Below are positions 27,428 through 38,273 of a DNA stretch of 64,000 nucleotides, piece by piece (position 1 is the stretch's first letter; each line of letters opens with the position of its first letter). Under the pieces are notes generated by a model. It saw only the letters and a program-made list of their open reading frames with translations. It did not search any database and was not told the origin of the DNA. Source of the stretch: Rickettsia rickettsii. GTDB lineage: Bacteria > Pseudomonadota > Alphaproteobacteria > Rickettsiales > Rickettsiaceae. The translations under genes were made by a program, and so were the position numbers. The DNA is taken from the NCBI RefSeq assembly GCF_001951015.1, contig NZ_CP018914.1:1014001-1078000 (forward strand), in the 5' to 3' direction.

Positions 27428-29896
27428 ATGAGTGACTTACAAAGAGAAGCATCCGATCCTAATTACTCCGTTTGGGTATCGGCATCTGCCGGTACCGGTA
27501 AAACCAAAATCCTAACCGATCGATTTTTACGTCTGTTAATAACGGGCGTAGAGCCTTCCAATATTTTATGCCTTACTTTTACTAATGCTGCAGCTATAGA
27601 GATGCAAGTAAGGATTAATAGCAGACTTAAATATCTTTCTCTTTGCAACGCCGAGAAACTAGAAGAAGCACTTTTCTTAATGAGCGGCAATAAGCCATCG
27701 CCGCAAGACACAGAAAACGCAAAAACTTTATATGATAAAATACTAAATAGCAATAAGCTTTTAAATATCTATACAATACATGCTTTTTGTCAAAAAATCC
27801 TTAACACTTTTCCCTCAGAAGCCGGCATAACACCAGAATTTACAATCCTTGAAGAAACTAAATTACAAGATATCTTCCTAAATATCAGAAACGAAATTTA
27901 CTTAAGCGATGAACATAATGACTTAATGAAAATTTTACTTAACCGATTTCATGAAATAACTCTACAAGATATTTTTACCGAGATAATCGAGCAGCAAATT
28001 AAATTCAGAAAGTTATTTATAAATAAGCAAATTCCCAAAGAAATATCTAATAAAAGATTAGCGTTAGGGGAATTAAATAATATTTACGATAAGGTAAAAA
28101 ACTTATTTGCCGAGTATGATGTGGAGATAGCACCGAAAGAAATTTTTTTTACCAAAGATGGGAAAAAACGAAAAAGCCTTTTATCGAAAGAATTAATAAG
28201 GAAATATCCTAAATTATTACTAGAGCTAGAAAAAATTACCTCTGAAATTTACCGATTAGATGAGCTGCGTCGCATAGAAGAGCTAGAATATCATACGAAC
28301 TTACTTACTAAACTTGCGCATATTATTTTAAAAAAATACGATTCATATAAGGAAGAAAATAATTTACTCGATTACGACGATTTAATTTACTACACCGAGA
28401 AATTACTAAATAATAAAACTACTCATAAGTGGTTGCTGCATAAGCTTGAAAGCGAGATAAATCATATTCTTGTCGATGAAGCACAAGACACAAGCCTCTC
28501 GCAGTGGAATATTATTACTACTTTAATAACAGAGTTTAATGCTGTAGAGAGGCCAAATAATAGTGTTTTCATAGTCGGCGATGATAAACAATCGATCTTC
28601 AGTTTTCAAGGGGCTGATCTTCGTAATTTCAACTTAGTAAATGAGCGACTAAAAGCAAATCTTACAAATGCTAATAAGAAATTCAAAAATATCACCCTTG
28701 AATATTCTTATAGATCATGTACAGAGATTTTACAATTTACTTATAATGTTTTAAAAAATATAAAATCCAATTACCCGAGTTTATTCCTTGCGAATAATCC
28801 TTTAATATCCTCATTTCGTACACATCAAGGCTCTGTAACGGTTTGGCCATTAGTGACGAGTGAAAAACAAGAAGAGCTTTTTTGGGCACTACCTGAAGAT
28901 TATGAAAATTCTAAATCTGCTGCCGATTTACTCATAGAAAAAATCGTAAATTTTATAAAAGAACAAATAGAAAGCGAAGAAATTTTACCGTCTACTGCAA
29001 ACAGAATATCTGAAAAAGATTTCATGATATTAGTCAGAAAGAGAGATGAATTTAGTAATAATCTGATCAAAGAACTTAGCAAAGCTAAGCTTAAAGTTGA
29101 GGTAAGCGATAGAATGAACCTTAAAGAAAATCTAACTATAATGGATTTAATTTCATTAGCTAAATTTGTGTTACTACCTGATGATGATTTAAATCTTGCC
29201 GGTTTACTAAAATCACCGATTATTGGAATAAGCGAGCAGCAATTATACAAACTTCTTGTAAATAAACGTGAGAATAGCTTATGGGATATACTCCCTTCAC
29301 ATGAGGAGATATATAATAAGTTAGATTCTCTAATTGAAATTTATAAAACATCGATTGTTGAGAACTTCTTTGATTTAGTGGTACATAATCTAAATTTACG
29401 AGAGCTTTACGATGATGATAGTGATGATATGATAAATGAGCTATTAACATTAAGCAAAAACTATGCAAATGATATAGATAATTCACTGCAAGGATTCGTT
29501 GCTTGGTTTGAGAATAACGATATCTATATTAAACGTGATATAGAGCATTCAGACAAAATAAGAGTAATGACCGTCCACGGCTCTAAAGGGCTTGAAACTC
29601 CTATTGTTATATTATGCGATTCTACTACTTTACCGATAAGCAGCAATAAATTTATTTGGGATGATAAAGGAGAAATGTTTTTCTCTGCTAATGCTGCCGA
29701 TACTCCTGAGTTTTTGCAAGAGCTGAAAGAAGCTGAAAAATTAAAAGATTTGCAAGAATATATAAGACTACTCTACGTTGCAATGACAAGAGCTAAAGAC
29801 AGGCTGATTATATGCGGTTTTAGTAATAAATCTACCACTCCTAAAAATTGCTGGTATGAAATAGCCAAACAAACTTGCGATCAATCTCTCAATTAG
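27428..29896 (+). CDS. addA: AddA-like UvrD/Rep-type helicase, lacking the nuclease domain
   Basis: Superfamily 1A helicase of the alphaproteobacterial AddA (double-strand break repair) type. Of its 822 residues the N-terminus carries VSASAGTGKTKILTDRFLRL (Walker A), then NILCLTFTNAAAIEMQVRI (motif Ia), IYTIHAFCQKIL, HILVDEAQDTSLSQW (Walker B), FIVGDDKQSIFSFQGAD (motif III) and, late, IRVMTVHGSKGLETPIVILC (motif V) and RLLYVAMTRAKDRLIICG (motif VI). Complete AddA proteins have about 1150 residues with a C-terminal RecB-type nuclease domain; this one stops right after motif VI. No addB is in the window. It probably retains translocase or helicase activity. Confidence 0.88.
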   Translation: MSDLQREASDPNYSVWVSASAGTGKTKILTDRFLRLLITGVEPSNILCLTFTNAAAIEMQVRINSRLKYLSLCNAEKLEEALFLMSGNKPSPQDTENAKTLYDKILNSNKLLNIYTIHAFCQKILNTFPSEAGITPEFTILEETKLQDIFLNIRNEIYLSDEHNDLMKILLNRFHEITLQDIFTEIIEQQIKFRKLFINKQIPKEISNKRLALGELNNIYDKVKNLFAEYDVEIAPKEIFFTKDGKKRKSLLSKELIRKYPKLLLELEKITSEIYRLDELRRIEELEYHTNLLTKLAHIILKKYDSYKEENNLLDYDDLIYYTEKLLNNKTTHKWLLHKLESEINHILVDEAQDTSLSQWNIITTLITEFNAVERPNNSVFIVGDDKQSIFSFQGADLRNFNLVNERLKANLTNANKKFKNITLEYSYRSCTEILQFTYNVLKNIKSNYPSLFLANNPLISSFRTHQGSVTVWPLVTSEKQEELFWALPEDYENSKSAADLLIEKIVNFIKEQIESEEILPSTANRISEKDFMILVRKRDEFSNNLIKELSKAKLKVEVSDRMNLKENLTIMDLISLAKFVLLPDDDLNLAGLLKSPIIGISEQQLYKLLVNKRENSLWDILPSHEEIYNKLDSLIEIYKTSIVENFFDLVVHNLNLRELYDDDSDDMINELLTLSKNYANDIDNSLQGFVAWFENNDIYIKRDIEHSDKIRVMTVHGSKGLETPIVILCDSTTLPISSNKFIWDDKGEMFFSANAADTPEFLQELKEAEKLKDLQEYIRLLYVAMTRAKDRLIICGFSNKSTTPKNCWYEIAKQTCDQSLN

Positions 29897-30012
29897 TAGC
29901 TGCTATATTAAATATAATAGACTATTAAGACGCACATATATTTAAATAGCGTCTTATGTTAAAAATTTTAGAAAGTTTCTTTAAAAATAAAGCAAGCATT
30001 AAAATAGAAAGG

Positions 30013-30189
30013 TTAAACAATTACCATCCCTGCATTATGCTTATGAAAAAGGTCATAAGGAATAATACTTAAATTTTTTTCTTTTAAGGCTTGTTTATAC
30101 TTTGTTATTTTAGAAATAACAACTACAACAAGAAAAATAAAAATACTTATTAACAGGGGATATAAGATATTTAACTGATCAAACATCAT
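30013..30189 (-). CDS. Small single-helix membrane protein
   Basis: About 58 residues: a short N-terminus (MFDQLNILYPLLIS), one hydrophobic helix (IFIFLVVVVI), then a basic amphipathic tail (KYKQALKEKNLSIIPYDLFH). The start is uncertain (GTG at 30198, ATG at 30189 or 30186) and no clear ribosome site is seen. It resembles the first 55 residues of the broken gene at 20373-20899, so it may itself be a truncated member of that family. Function unknown. Confidence 0.45.
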   Translation of the reverse strand: MMFDQLNILYPLLISIFIFLVVVVISKITKYKQALKEKNLSIIPYDLFHKHNAGMVIV

Positions 30190-30375
30190 TAATTTCACAG
30201 AATTTAGTTAGATACTACATAATAGTAGTAACATTTATTTGAATTTCAACTTAAATATTTTTTATTTCAATTTAACTCCTATATCTTAAATTTAAATCAT
30301 TTATAGATATTGTCATAAGAAAATTAATAAGATTTTTATTGAAACCGCTACTTCTAAAATAGATAGCATAATAAT

Positions 30376-30945
30376 TTATGCATTATGATAATAATCATGC
30401 CTTAATAAATCAGATTTAAGAATACCACAATTATATTCATATGAATCTAAATAAGCTTGTAATTCATGAACATTTTGTTCTATTTTTTCATAATTATATT
30501 TATATGAGTTTTGGAATTTTTCAACTAATTTACCTTTATTAACAACTTTTTTATAAGAATCTTCTTTAAAAAACCCATCTTTTTGTTCTTCACTACGAAA
30601 GTAATCCTTAAATTCACTATGTTTTTTCGGTCAATTAGAGATAAATTCTGCAAATTTTTCTAATTGAATATTGGTAATTAGAGTAAATACCAAACCTATA
30701 TTTTCTTTATCTTGGTTAACTCTTGAAACTTCATGCACTATTGTATCTTTTTGTCCAATTTCAATAACATTATTAGATAAAATAACTAAATCTTTTTTAT
30801 TAACCTCTTGCTTTTCAGATTCCTTTAGTTTTATATTCAGTATTGCCTCTTCTAATGCCTCTTTACTAAATAATTTTTTAAATGCAGCAAGCCACGGACC
30901 AAAAGCTGTACTTTCTAACTTTTTAAAATATTCTTTTAACTTCAT
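30376..30945 (-). pseudogene. Soluble helical protein interrupted by one in-frame TGA
   Basis: A 104-codon reading frame (MKLKEYFKKLESTAFGPWLA to KFAEFISN) ends at TGA (30631-30633). The same frame then continues uninterrupted for 84 more codons (PKKHSEFKDYFRSEEQKDGF through LLRHDYYHNA) to a TAA at 30376. The product would be about 189 residues, charged and helical, with no signal peptide. A TGG-to-TGA change is the simplest explanation for the break. I do not recognise the family. The first half could still be translated alone. Confidence 0.6.
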
Positions 30946-31154
30946 AACTAATTTCCTTGTTTATATTTTCTTAGTTTAATTTACTAGTACTAGTCGGAAG
31001 TAATCAAGTTATAGAGCTAAGAAAAATTAATACTTTTGTAAAAATTATATATAGCGTAAAAATTGAAAAACAGTGTTAAAATGCTTAAAATAATTTGACT
31101 ATTTTAGAAAATTTTAATAAAATCTATTAATAAACTCAATCGATAATACAAAAT

Positions 31155-32099
31155 ATGAAAACAGCTTTTATCTTCCCCGGTCAAGGATTGCAATTGATCG
31201 GCATGGGAAAAGATTTTTATGATAATTTTAAACCCGCCAAAGAAACTTTTCAAATCGTTGATGAAGTACTAAACCGAAAACTCACTGATATAATTTTTAA
31301 TGGACCTTCTGAAGAACTTACCTTAACCACTAACGCACAACCGGCATTAATGGCAGTATCTATGGCAATAATAAATATTATCAAAGCTGAAACCGGTAAA
31401 AGTTTGGATAGTCTTTGCGATTATGCTGCCGGTCATTCGCTAGGTGAATATAGTGCTTTATGTAGCACCGAAAGTATTAACCTTGAGACAGCAGCAAAAC
31501 TACTGCATATACGTAGTACATCTATGCAGGAAGCATGTCCTGAAGGTGAGGGAAGCATGGCGGCTTGTATCAATATTCCGCTTCAAAAACTTGAAGAAAT
31601 ATTAGAAGAGATCAACAAAATAAATTTATGCCAAATTGCCAACGATAACATCGAAGGACAAATAGTTATTAGCGGCAAGACCACAGCTATAGATCATGCT
31701 ATTAGTATAATTAAAGATTTAGGTTATAAAGCGATAAAGCTGAAAGTCAGTGCTCCATTTCATTGTAGCTTAATGAAGCCGGCAGAAGAAAAAATGCGAG
31801 TAGCTCTTGATAAAGCTGTAATTAATAAACCTCTGATACCGATAATCCAAAATTATACCGCAAAACCTACTCTAGATCCTACAGAAATCAAACAAAATTT
31901 AATGCTTCAGATATGCGGGCGAGTTAGATGGCGTGAAACTTTAGAACTATTTCACAAATTAGAAATCGCGCATATAGTAGAAATAGGGGTAGGAAGCGTA
32001 CTAACAAATATGCTCCGGAAAATTAATTATCCATATAAGTTAAGTAATATAAGTAATTTAGAAGAACTACAGCATTGTTTAGATAACATTAGTCAATAA
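31155..32099 (+). CDS. fabD: Malonyl-CoA:ACP transacylase
   Basis: Loads malonate onto acyl carrier protein for fatty acid synthesis. The 314 residues show the family motifs FIFPGQGLQLIGMGKDFYDN at the N-terminus, the nucleophile elbow AGHSLGEYSALC with Ser near 95, ANDNIEGQIVISG near 163, and the catalytic His in KVSAPFHCSLMKPA near 207. The gene is alone here, flanked by remnants on both sides. Confidence 0.97.
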   Translation: MKTAFIFPGQGLQLIGMGKDFYDNFKPAKETFQIVDEVLNRKLTDIIFNGPSEELTLTTNAQPALMAVSMAIINIIKAETGKSLDSLCDYAAGHSLGEYSALCSTESINLETAAKLLHIRSTSMQEACPEGEGSMAACINIPLQKLEEILEEINKINLCQIANDNIEGQIVISGKTTAIDHAISIIKDLGYKAIKLKVSAPFHCSLMKPAEEKMRVALDKAVINKPLIPIIQNYTAKPTLDPTEIKQNLMLQICGRVRWRETLELFHKLEIAHIVEIGVGSVLTNMLRKINYPYKLSNISNLEELQHCLDNISQ

Positions 32100-32155
32100 C
32101 TGTCTCTAATAACTTCTGATTCATAAAGTTTTTAAATTAACTTAATATTAATTAT

Positions 32156-33274
32156 ATGCAAATTAGTTTTAGTTTTTTTAAGCAATTGCTAGAATTATTC
32201 ACTAGTGATTGGCAGAGCTATTTAGACAAGGTAATAGAGGATTTTATTTAGCCTTAACAGATACTAATGATACATTTTTAAAAGAAGAATGTTATATTGC
32301 TCTTATCCAAAAAGACATTAAAGAAGGTGAATATACATGGTATGTTGCTCCTTTTAATAAAATAGATCATGCAAGTTTATTACTTACCAATATTCTCATA
32401 TATTAGAGCTTAATCAAAATACGGTAAAAGCAGTAAAAAATATGCTGCGAAATAACTTCAAAGATATATATAATCCGAAAATTTATATTATTGCTAATTA
32501 TGAAGAACCTATAATTAAAAACTATACAATAATAGATAAAATAGCCGAAGGTAAAGTTATTACCTTTGAAGATTTAAATATTAAATATGTAGATCACACG
32601 GATGAAGAGTTAAAATATATAGGTGATATAGTAAATGATATTAGAAAACTAGACAGCAAGTTAGTAGCAGATATTCCAATATCATCAATTTTATTTTGTA
32701 GATTTTCTTATTACTCAGTGTACAATCATTTTTATGGCTGCATATTTTGAAGAATTAAACAATTTTCATCAAAATTTAGATAACCTCAATTTTTCCGTTA
32801 CAAAAATATATTCCCGAATACCAACCAAAAGACTATAAGAGTTTTGTCAATCTTAAAGCAATAACTTGGAATAGATTTTTAGTTAAATATCAGAAATTAT
32901 TTGAGAACATTCAGAACATATTATTTAGCATCTGTAGTGATAGTGAGAATTTTGGAACATTGTTAATTTCAGACTCTTATAATCTTAGCTTAAACAAGCG
33001 AATCGAAATTATAGAGTACTTAATAGATAAATATAAAAATGATACTAAAGCTATTTATTACATAACCCAACAACTTTTTGATATTTGTGATGATAACACG
33101 GATATTAAAACTCTCGAAGCCAAGGCTAAACACTTTTACAAATATATTGAATATTTCCGTAGTTGGGATGATTTACCTAGTTATTGGTATATGGACTTTA
33201 AAGGGCTATCCGGATGTGATAAGGAAGCTTTGATTATGGGCAATTCTGTAAAGCCGGAAAATATATTTAGTTAG
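32156..33274 (+). pseudogene. Remnant of a large unrecognised protein gene
   Basis: Overlapping open stretches in different frames read as one soluble protein: TDTNDTFLKEECYIALIQKD and EGEYTWYVAPFNKID (to 32403), then LRNNFKDIYNPKIYIIANYE and EEPIIKNYTIIDKIAEGKVI (to 32749), then a hydrophobic stretch, and finally ISDSYNLSLNKRIEIIEYLI and YFRSWDDLPSYWYMDFKGLS before the stop at 33274. At least three frameshifts separate them. I do not recognise the family. A start at 32156 (MQISFSFFKQLLELF) is one possibility. Confidence 0.55.
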
Positions 33275-33336
33275 AAAAATTATAAAATAATTCTAGAAAC
33301 TTTGCTTATTAGATGATATAAAGTAAAGCCATAACT

Positions 33337-33428
33337 GGAGAGATGGCCGAGTGGCCGAAGGCGGCGGTTTGCTAAACCGTTATATGGGTCATACCGTATC
33401 GAGGGTTCGAATCCCTCTCTCTCCGCCA
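33337..33428 (+). tRNA. tRNA-Ser (anticodon GCU)
   Basis: A 92-base class II tRNA. The acceptor arm GGAGAGA pairs with TCTCTCC followed by G and an encoded CCA. The anticodon loop TTGCTAA places GCT at 33371-33373. A long variable arm (TATGGGTCATACCGTAT) and the T-loop GTTCGAATC are typical of tRNA-Ser reading AGC and AGU codons. Confidence 0.97.
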
Positions 33429-33858
33429 GTCTGGACAGTTAGCCAATTCTTGTAGTTGATCGAATGGAAAAGCCAAGGAGTAATCAAGATTTCCGAATTT
33501 CAAATTTAGGTTCGTAAGTACACATTATCGCCTTATTGCCTTGGTTTAACAAGGATTTTAGCTCTTAATACAAACCTACTCATATGTTCTATGCTATTCA
33601 TATGTTAGTTTATGATAGACTTTTCTCTAATATTTTCTGTTACTTATAAGTTATTTTCTACAAATTTCACCAATTTTAGTCATTTTTTTTCTAACAATAT
33701 GTACACTATACAAACTAGGGGCTATTCCTCGTAAAATAAGGGATTGGAGGACTTTTTGTAAAAATTTTTTTTAATAGAATTAATTGTTTATACCAAAATT
33801 TTTCAGTTTTTGTGTATAAAAATTGCACCTATTACCAGAATTGAGTGTTAAATAAAGC
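33429..33858. other. Intergenic stretch without a recognisable gene
   Basis: About 430 AT-rich bases between tRNA-Ser and the next remnant. There is an A-rich and T-rich tract near 33760 and a loosely inverted AAGCCAAGG / TTGCCTTGG pair around 33470-33545. I see no coding pattern. Confidence 0.4.
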
Positions 33859-34244
33859 TCAAGGGTTGGGTCGGAAATATAAAGATTTCAACGTTTCTTC
33901 TTTATTACTACAGTCTGTGCTACCATTATTACACATGGTACATCCTAATTTTACTTTATCATTTGCTACTAAATCTTTTAATTGTGTTACTTCCTCTAAG
34001 GTAGCCAATTTTATATCACTTATGTTGCGAAAACCATCTATTACTTCATTAAATATATTATTTACGCCTTACGAAACTATCCTTCTTATATCATTTATAT
34101 CTTCATTAGTACGCCAAGAAACATAAGGTAAACTACTATCGTATTTGTGACACAAACCCCAACACCAACCTTGTACTCCTTCTGTATTTCCAAGTGTTGA
34201 TTTATATAATTCATATCATTTATAAATAATTTTTGTTCTTTCAT
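33859..34244 (-). pseudogene. Remnant of a small Cys-rich protein gene
   Basis: From MKEQKLFINDM the minus strand shifts frame into STLGNTEGVQGWCWGLCHKY and DSSLPYVSWRTNEDINDIRR, meets a TAA, then continues NNIFNEVIDGFRNISDIKLA and ends in CTMCNNGSTDCSNKEE and YFRPNP at 33859. The Trp and Cys content suggests a folded domain, but I do not recognise it. It starts four bases after the helicase remnant ends, so the two were probably one operon. Confidence 0.5.
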
Positions 34245-34247
34245 TTT

Positions 34248-36990
34248 TTACTTAATTCTTGTAGTGCTATCTAAGTATAAGATTTCCGGCATATATTTAT
34301 GTTTCAGCCAAATCTCAAGGCTACCGATAATATAAAGGTTATTTTTAGCTCTGCTAATACCGACGTTTAAAACGTTTGGCTTTTGCGTCATTATATTTCG
34401 TGCACCTTTATCAAGAGGATGCTGAGCTTCTAGTAGTATTATTACCGTATCGTTTTCTGTGCCTTGAAATGCATGAATAGTGGCGATATTTTTATATCCA
34501 AATGCTTGAATTGTTTTCTCATATCTTGAATCGTCATATATTTCATTCACTTTTCTACGAATAGATTGCTGTAATCTTTATACATTATAATAATGTCAAT
34601 TTGTTTGAGCACATCATCCCCATTTTTCTCTTTTAATACTTGGTTTTAATAACTCTAGCAATTTTTGAAATTCGGCTTCCGATTCATATTTATAACGTTG
34701 AACCTTATTATCTTTTATATCTATCCATTTTGAAGTACCTAAAATCGTTCTAATATCAGAGTTACAGTCAGAGGTAGCAAAAATCATTTTGTCACCGTAA
34801 GCTATTTGTTACATATTTTAAACATCAGATTTTGGCATCTTCTATGCACTCATAAAGGGACACTAACCGTAACATCATCTATTTTTGTTTGATATAAAGA
34901 ATTACGGTCAGCTAGGTTTTGCAATGAAACTTCCGAAGGTGACCACTCAGGATATGAAACCTTAAAATGTTCACATAATTTGTGCATTAAATCTTGCTTT
35001 AATATAGAAATAGGATCTGTTTGCAGCGGATCACCGACTACTACGACTTTTTTCGATTTTGTAAATAGCACTAGCTGCGTATTTTGGCGGTATCTGCCCT
35101 GCTTCATCAATAAATCACCAAGGAATTTCATTATGTTCGGATGTTGCCAACATTTTATCGAATGAGTAAAAAGTTGTAGACACAACAGGTATGACCATAC
35201 AGAAATTTTGCCAAGCAATTTTGTCAGTTAAAAATTTTCTTGCCAATTTTTCCAAAATAAATCTTCTTCAAAATCCTTAATATTGCAATATTTATCTTTG
35301 AAACTTACGATAGCCAAGCTTATATCGTCGTTAAGCTGTTTTATTTCTTCTACAGAAGCTTCAATTTTCTTAATTGCAGCTTTAATATTCTTAATATCAG
35401 TTTTTATCCGGTCAATTTCTTCTGAAGATTTATTTTTTAGCTTAATTAAATCCCTTTTTTGCTCATAGCAAGAATTGTATTTTGCGGTTTTAAAAAATGC
35501 ATGAATTTTTTCAAAAAAAACCAAATTTAATAATTTTATTTCACAATCAATTTCAAGTATTTTAGAGCTTTTATAATCAAGCTCTAATTCTAACTCATTT
35601 TACTCTTCTTTTTTTCTACATATATCACTCCTAAATCCTCTTCCTTAATTAACTCTCTTTTCTTTTTATTAAATTCAATAACTGATGCAATATTTTCATA
35701 AATTTCATGAATTTCACTGTATAAATTGTTAAAACCAGCACACGCTTCTTTCCATTCATTATTAATTTCATCTATAGAATTACAATATTCAGGTTTAAAA
35801 TGTGCAGGGGCTTTATCTTTACATTTATTATTAACTAGCAGATTAAGATATTACAGCATTGTATGTTTTTCATCATTCTTATCATCGTTTTCTTCTTCAT
35901 CTTTATATTTCCAAAACTTATTTGAAAATCTCTTTTTATTTCCATGATTAACGAGCACCGCAGCAAATATACCCCTATCTTTCTCTTTTTCCTCTTTCAA
36001 TAAAAGTTATTTAAAATAACTTAAACTTTATTATATAGCTTATCTATTTTACTATATAACGATATTTCTTTAGATATATTTTCAACGGCATTGTTATTAG
36101 ATGATGCAACAACCATACCGTAAGTTTGTAATTCCGATTTTAAAGAATTAACATGATAATCAAAATTTGGTGTATGTAAGGAAGATTTTTTATTTTGAAA
36201 CCCCTCCTTAGGATCTTCTAAAGTTGTTAAATATGAAGCACGATCTACATAGATATTTGCTATAAGATCAAAAAGTATAGTGGTTTCCTGTACCAGGTAG
36301 ACCATTAACAGCAAAAAGCTTTCCTGACAAGAGGGTCATACCAAATTAATCGCAACAGCTTGCAGTACCGCAAGAGAGTGACTCGGCGATGAACACCAAC
36401 GCGTCGGTTGCATCATAAATGGAGATAACAGTTCTTGTAGACTTTCTTGATGCTTTAAAACATCTATGGAATCCGGCTTATCTTCTTTACCGAGATATTT
36501 GGCAATTGCTGATTCCGAGTCAAATGTTTCTATATTACTTCGTACAAAATCTAATGGTCTTAGAAAAAAACTATTAAACATTTCTAAGGAAGGAGCAGCA
36601 AAATTATAAATTACCGGTTTATCTTTTTTCTTTTTATGCGAGGTAACTCTTCTTAAGCATATTTCAGAGCGGCTAAATAAATATTTTTTGTCAATTTCTA
36701 ACTTCTGCACTACAAGATCAATCATAAGATTAATCATTTTTAAATCTAGAGTTTTAACTCAAGAATCTTGCTTTTTATCCTTAAAATATATCTATCACTT
36801 TCTAAAATACTTCCTCTATTAGGCTGTTATTATTATCTACAAAATTTGGTAAATCTTTTAATTCTTTTTCTTGGAACTCATCTCTCATGATTCTAACGAG
36901 AGCATAAGCAGCAGTAGAGATAACCATCAATCCTTCAATATATTTACCGTTTTCATCTATAGTTAAACCAGCAATAGGTGTTTGTCGGTT
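34248..36990 (-). pseudogene. Remnant of a large SF1 (Dna2/Upf1-like) helicase gene
   Basis: Read from upstream: a folded N-terminal part (IEGLMVISTAAYALVRIMRD; EICLRRVTSHKKKKDKPVIY; QPTRWCSSPSHSLAVLQAVA), then the P-loop FAVNGLPGTG, after a frameshift TTILFDLIANIYVDRASYLT and YGMVVASSNNNAVENISKEI (motif Ia), a coiled-coil insert at 35228-35524 (KTDIKNIKAAIKKIEASVEE), motif III KVVVVGDPLQTDPISILKQD, and at the end IATIHAFQGTENDTVIILLE (motif V) and NVGISRAKNNLYIIGS (motif VI). This order is that of AAA_12-type SF1B helicases. At least six frameshifts or stops make it dead. Its N-terminus runs into the PHA synthase remnant. Confidence 0.75.
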
Positions 36991-38229
36991 GCTCTTGCTT
37001 ATCTTGATGGTTATTATAATCATTTAAAAACTCTTGATCTAATTTAGTTATAGTTTGGATTTTCTTTTTATCTAGTTTATCATTTATTAAATAACTAACA
37101 TGTCCGCCTGCTACATCTATAAGCTTAGAGTTTTTTAATAATTTTTGCAAAGGTAAAATGGAAAATTTAGATACTATTTGATCATCTTCTGCTGCTACTA
37201 TATATACAGGACAATGAATTAAACTCGGATCAATAATAAAATTATTCGATTTTCCATTTAAGATTTATAAACATATTTTCATCTAATATATTTTGTATAA
37301 TTTGATTATAAACCTCCTTAGATATACTATTACCTGACATAAGCCAATTCTCTATTCTCAATGCTAATTCTTGCTCCTTATCGGAAGTTATAGAGAAAAA
37401 TTTTTTTAATTTAGCATTGAAATAATCAGGGAATAAAAGAAAAAATAAAATTTGAATATGAATTTTAGGAATTATCGGTAAATTGTCTATGCCACTATCT
37501 AGTTTTAAATATCGATTCAACATTCTTATATAGAAAAAATGAGAAAAATCCCACGAGCAGGTAAGTAAAGTCAGAGTTTTGATAAATTTAGGCATAAGTA
37601 CGTTTGTAGCTATCGCAAGGTTACCGCCGATACAATGACCTATTAAATTAATGTCTTTAATTTTCAAATTATCTATTACTTCGATTATTTTATGCACATA
37701 GTCGTCTAGTAAATATTTAGGTTCCTCAATCTCTAGCCAATCTATTAAATAAACTTCACCGTAGCTTCTCAAATTTTCAATAAAACTTTTGTCACGAGCT
37801 AAAAAAAATATTTCCAGTGAGTTGAAGATAGAGAGGATGATTAGGAAAGTTTTGATGTCATCCTGACTTCTTTCTATGTCATTCCTGACTTCCCCTTTGT
37901 CATTCTCACAAAAGCGGGCATCCATTTTTAATTTATTTTTACTGAAACCTCTGGACAAACCACGGGATAACGCCGAGTAATACAACACCCTATAATGCTC
38001 TGTTTGCATTACTATTTTACCTGATTTTAAATATTAATTACCTAAATTATGTGTCTTTGTATAATTATTATAAAGGTCAAAATATTCCTGTATTTTATTA
38101 CTATCTAGCATTGAGAGTATCTAGTAATTCTTGACAAAAGGCTAAATATATTGTATAAGTTCAGCACCTTCAGAATGTAATAACAAGTATATAGGCTCTA
38201 AAGTTTTAGGGGAAATCTCTTTTCATAAA
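36953..38229 (-). pseudogene. phaC: Remnant of a poly-hydroxyalkanoate synthase gene
   Basis: The central open part reads SFIENLRSYGEVYLIDWLEI then DINLIGHCIGGNLAIATNVL, where GHCIGG is the lipase-like box with the catalytic Cys of PHA synthase. After a frameshift near 37245 it continues NFIIDPSLIHCPVYIVAAED and SKLIDVAGGHVSYLIND, with the catalytic Asp and His region. Upstream, scraps such as EISPKTLEPIYLLLHSEGAE and IQEYFDLYNNYTKTHNLG extend to about 38229 but contain stops. Codons between about 37840 and 37990 come from an inserted repeat. Rickettsia genomes have intact relatives; this copy is broken. Confidence 0.7.
37840..37990. repeat. Repeat insertion within the phaC remnant
   Basis: GATGTCATCCTGAC, CTATGTCATTCCTGAC and CACAAAAGCGGGCATCC are pieces of the GTCATTCCCGC and GTCATCCC families, followed by CTGGACAAACCACGGG. 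The repeat displaced the natural N-terminal part of the synthase frame. Confidence 0.55.
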
Positions 38230-38273
38230 ATCTTGAAGTGCTTAAGTTTTTTTTTTGTCCTTAGGGATTTATA

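Noticed and set aside
34248-37023. A possible new defence system (helicase, coiled coil and small Cys-rich partner)
   Set aside because: The parts belong to one broken SF1 helicase with many frameshifts plus one small remnant. Nothing intact remains that could work as a system.
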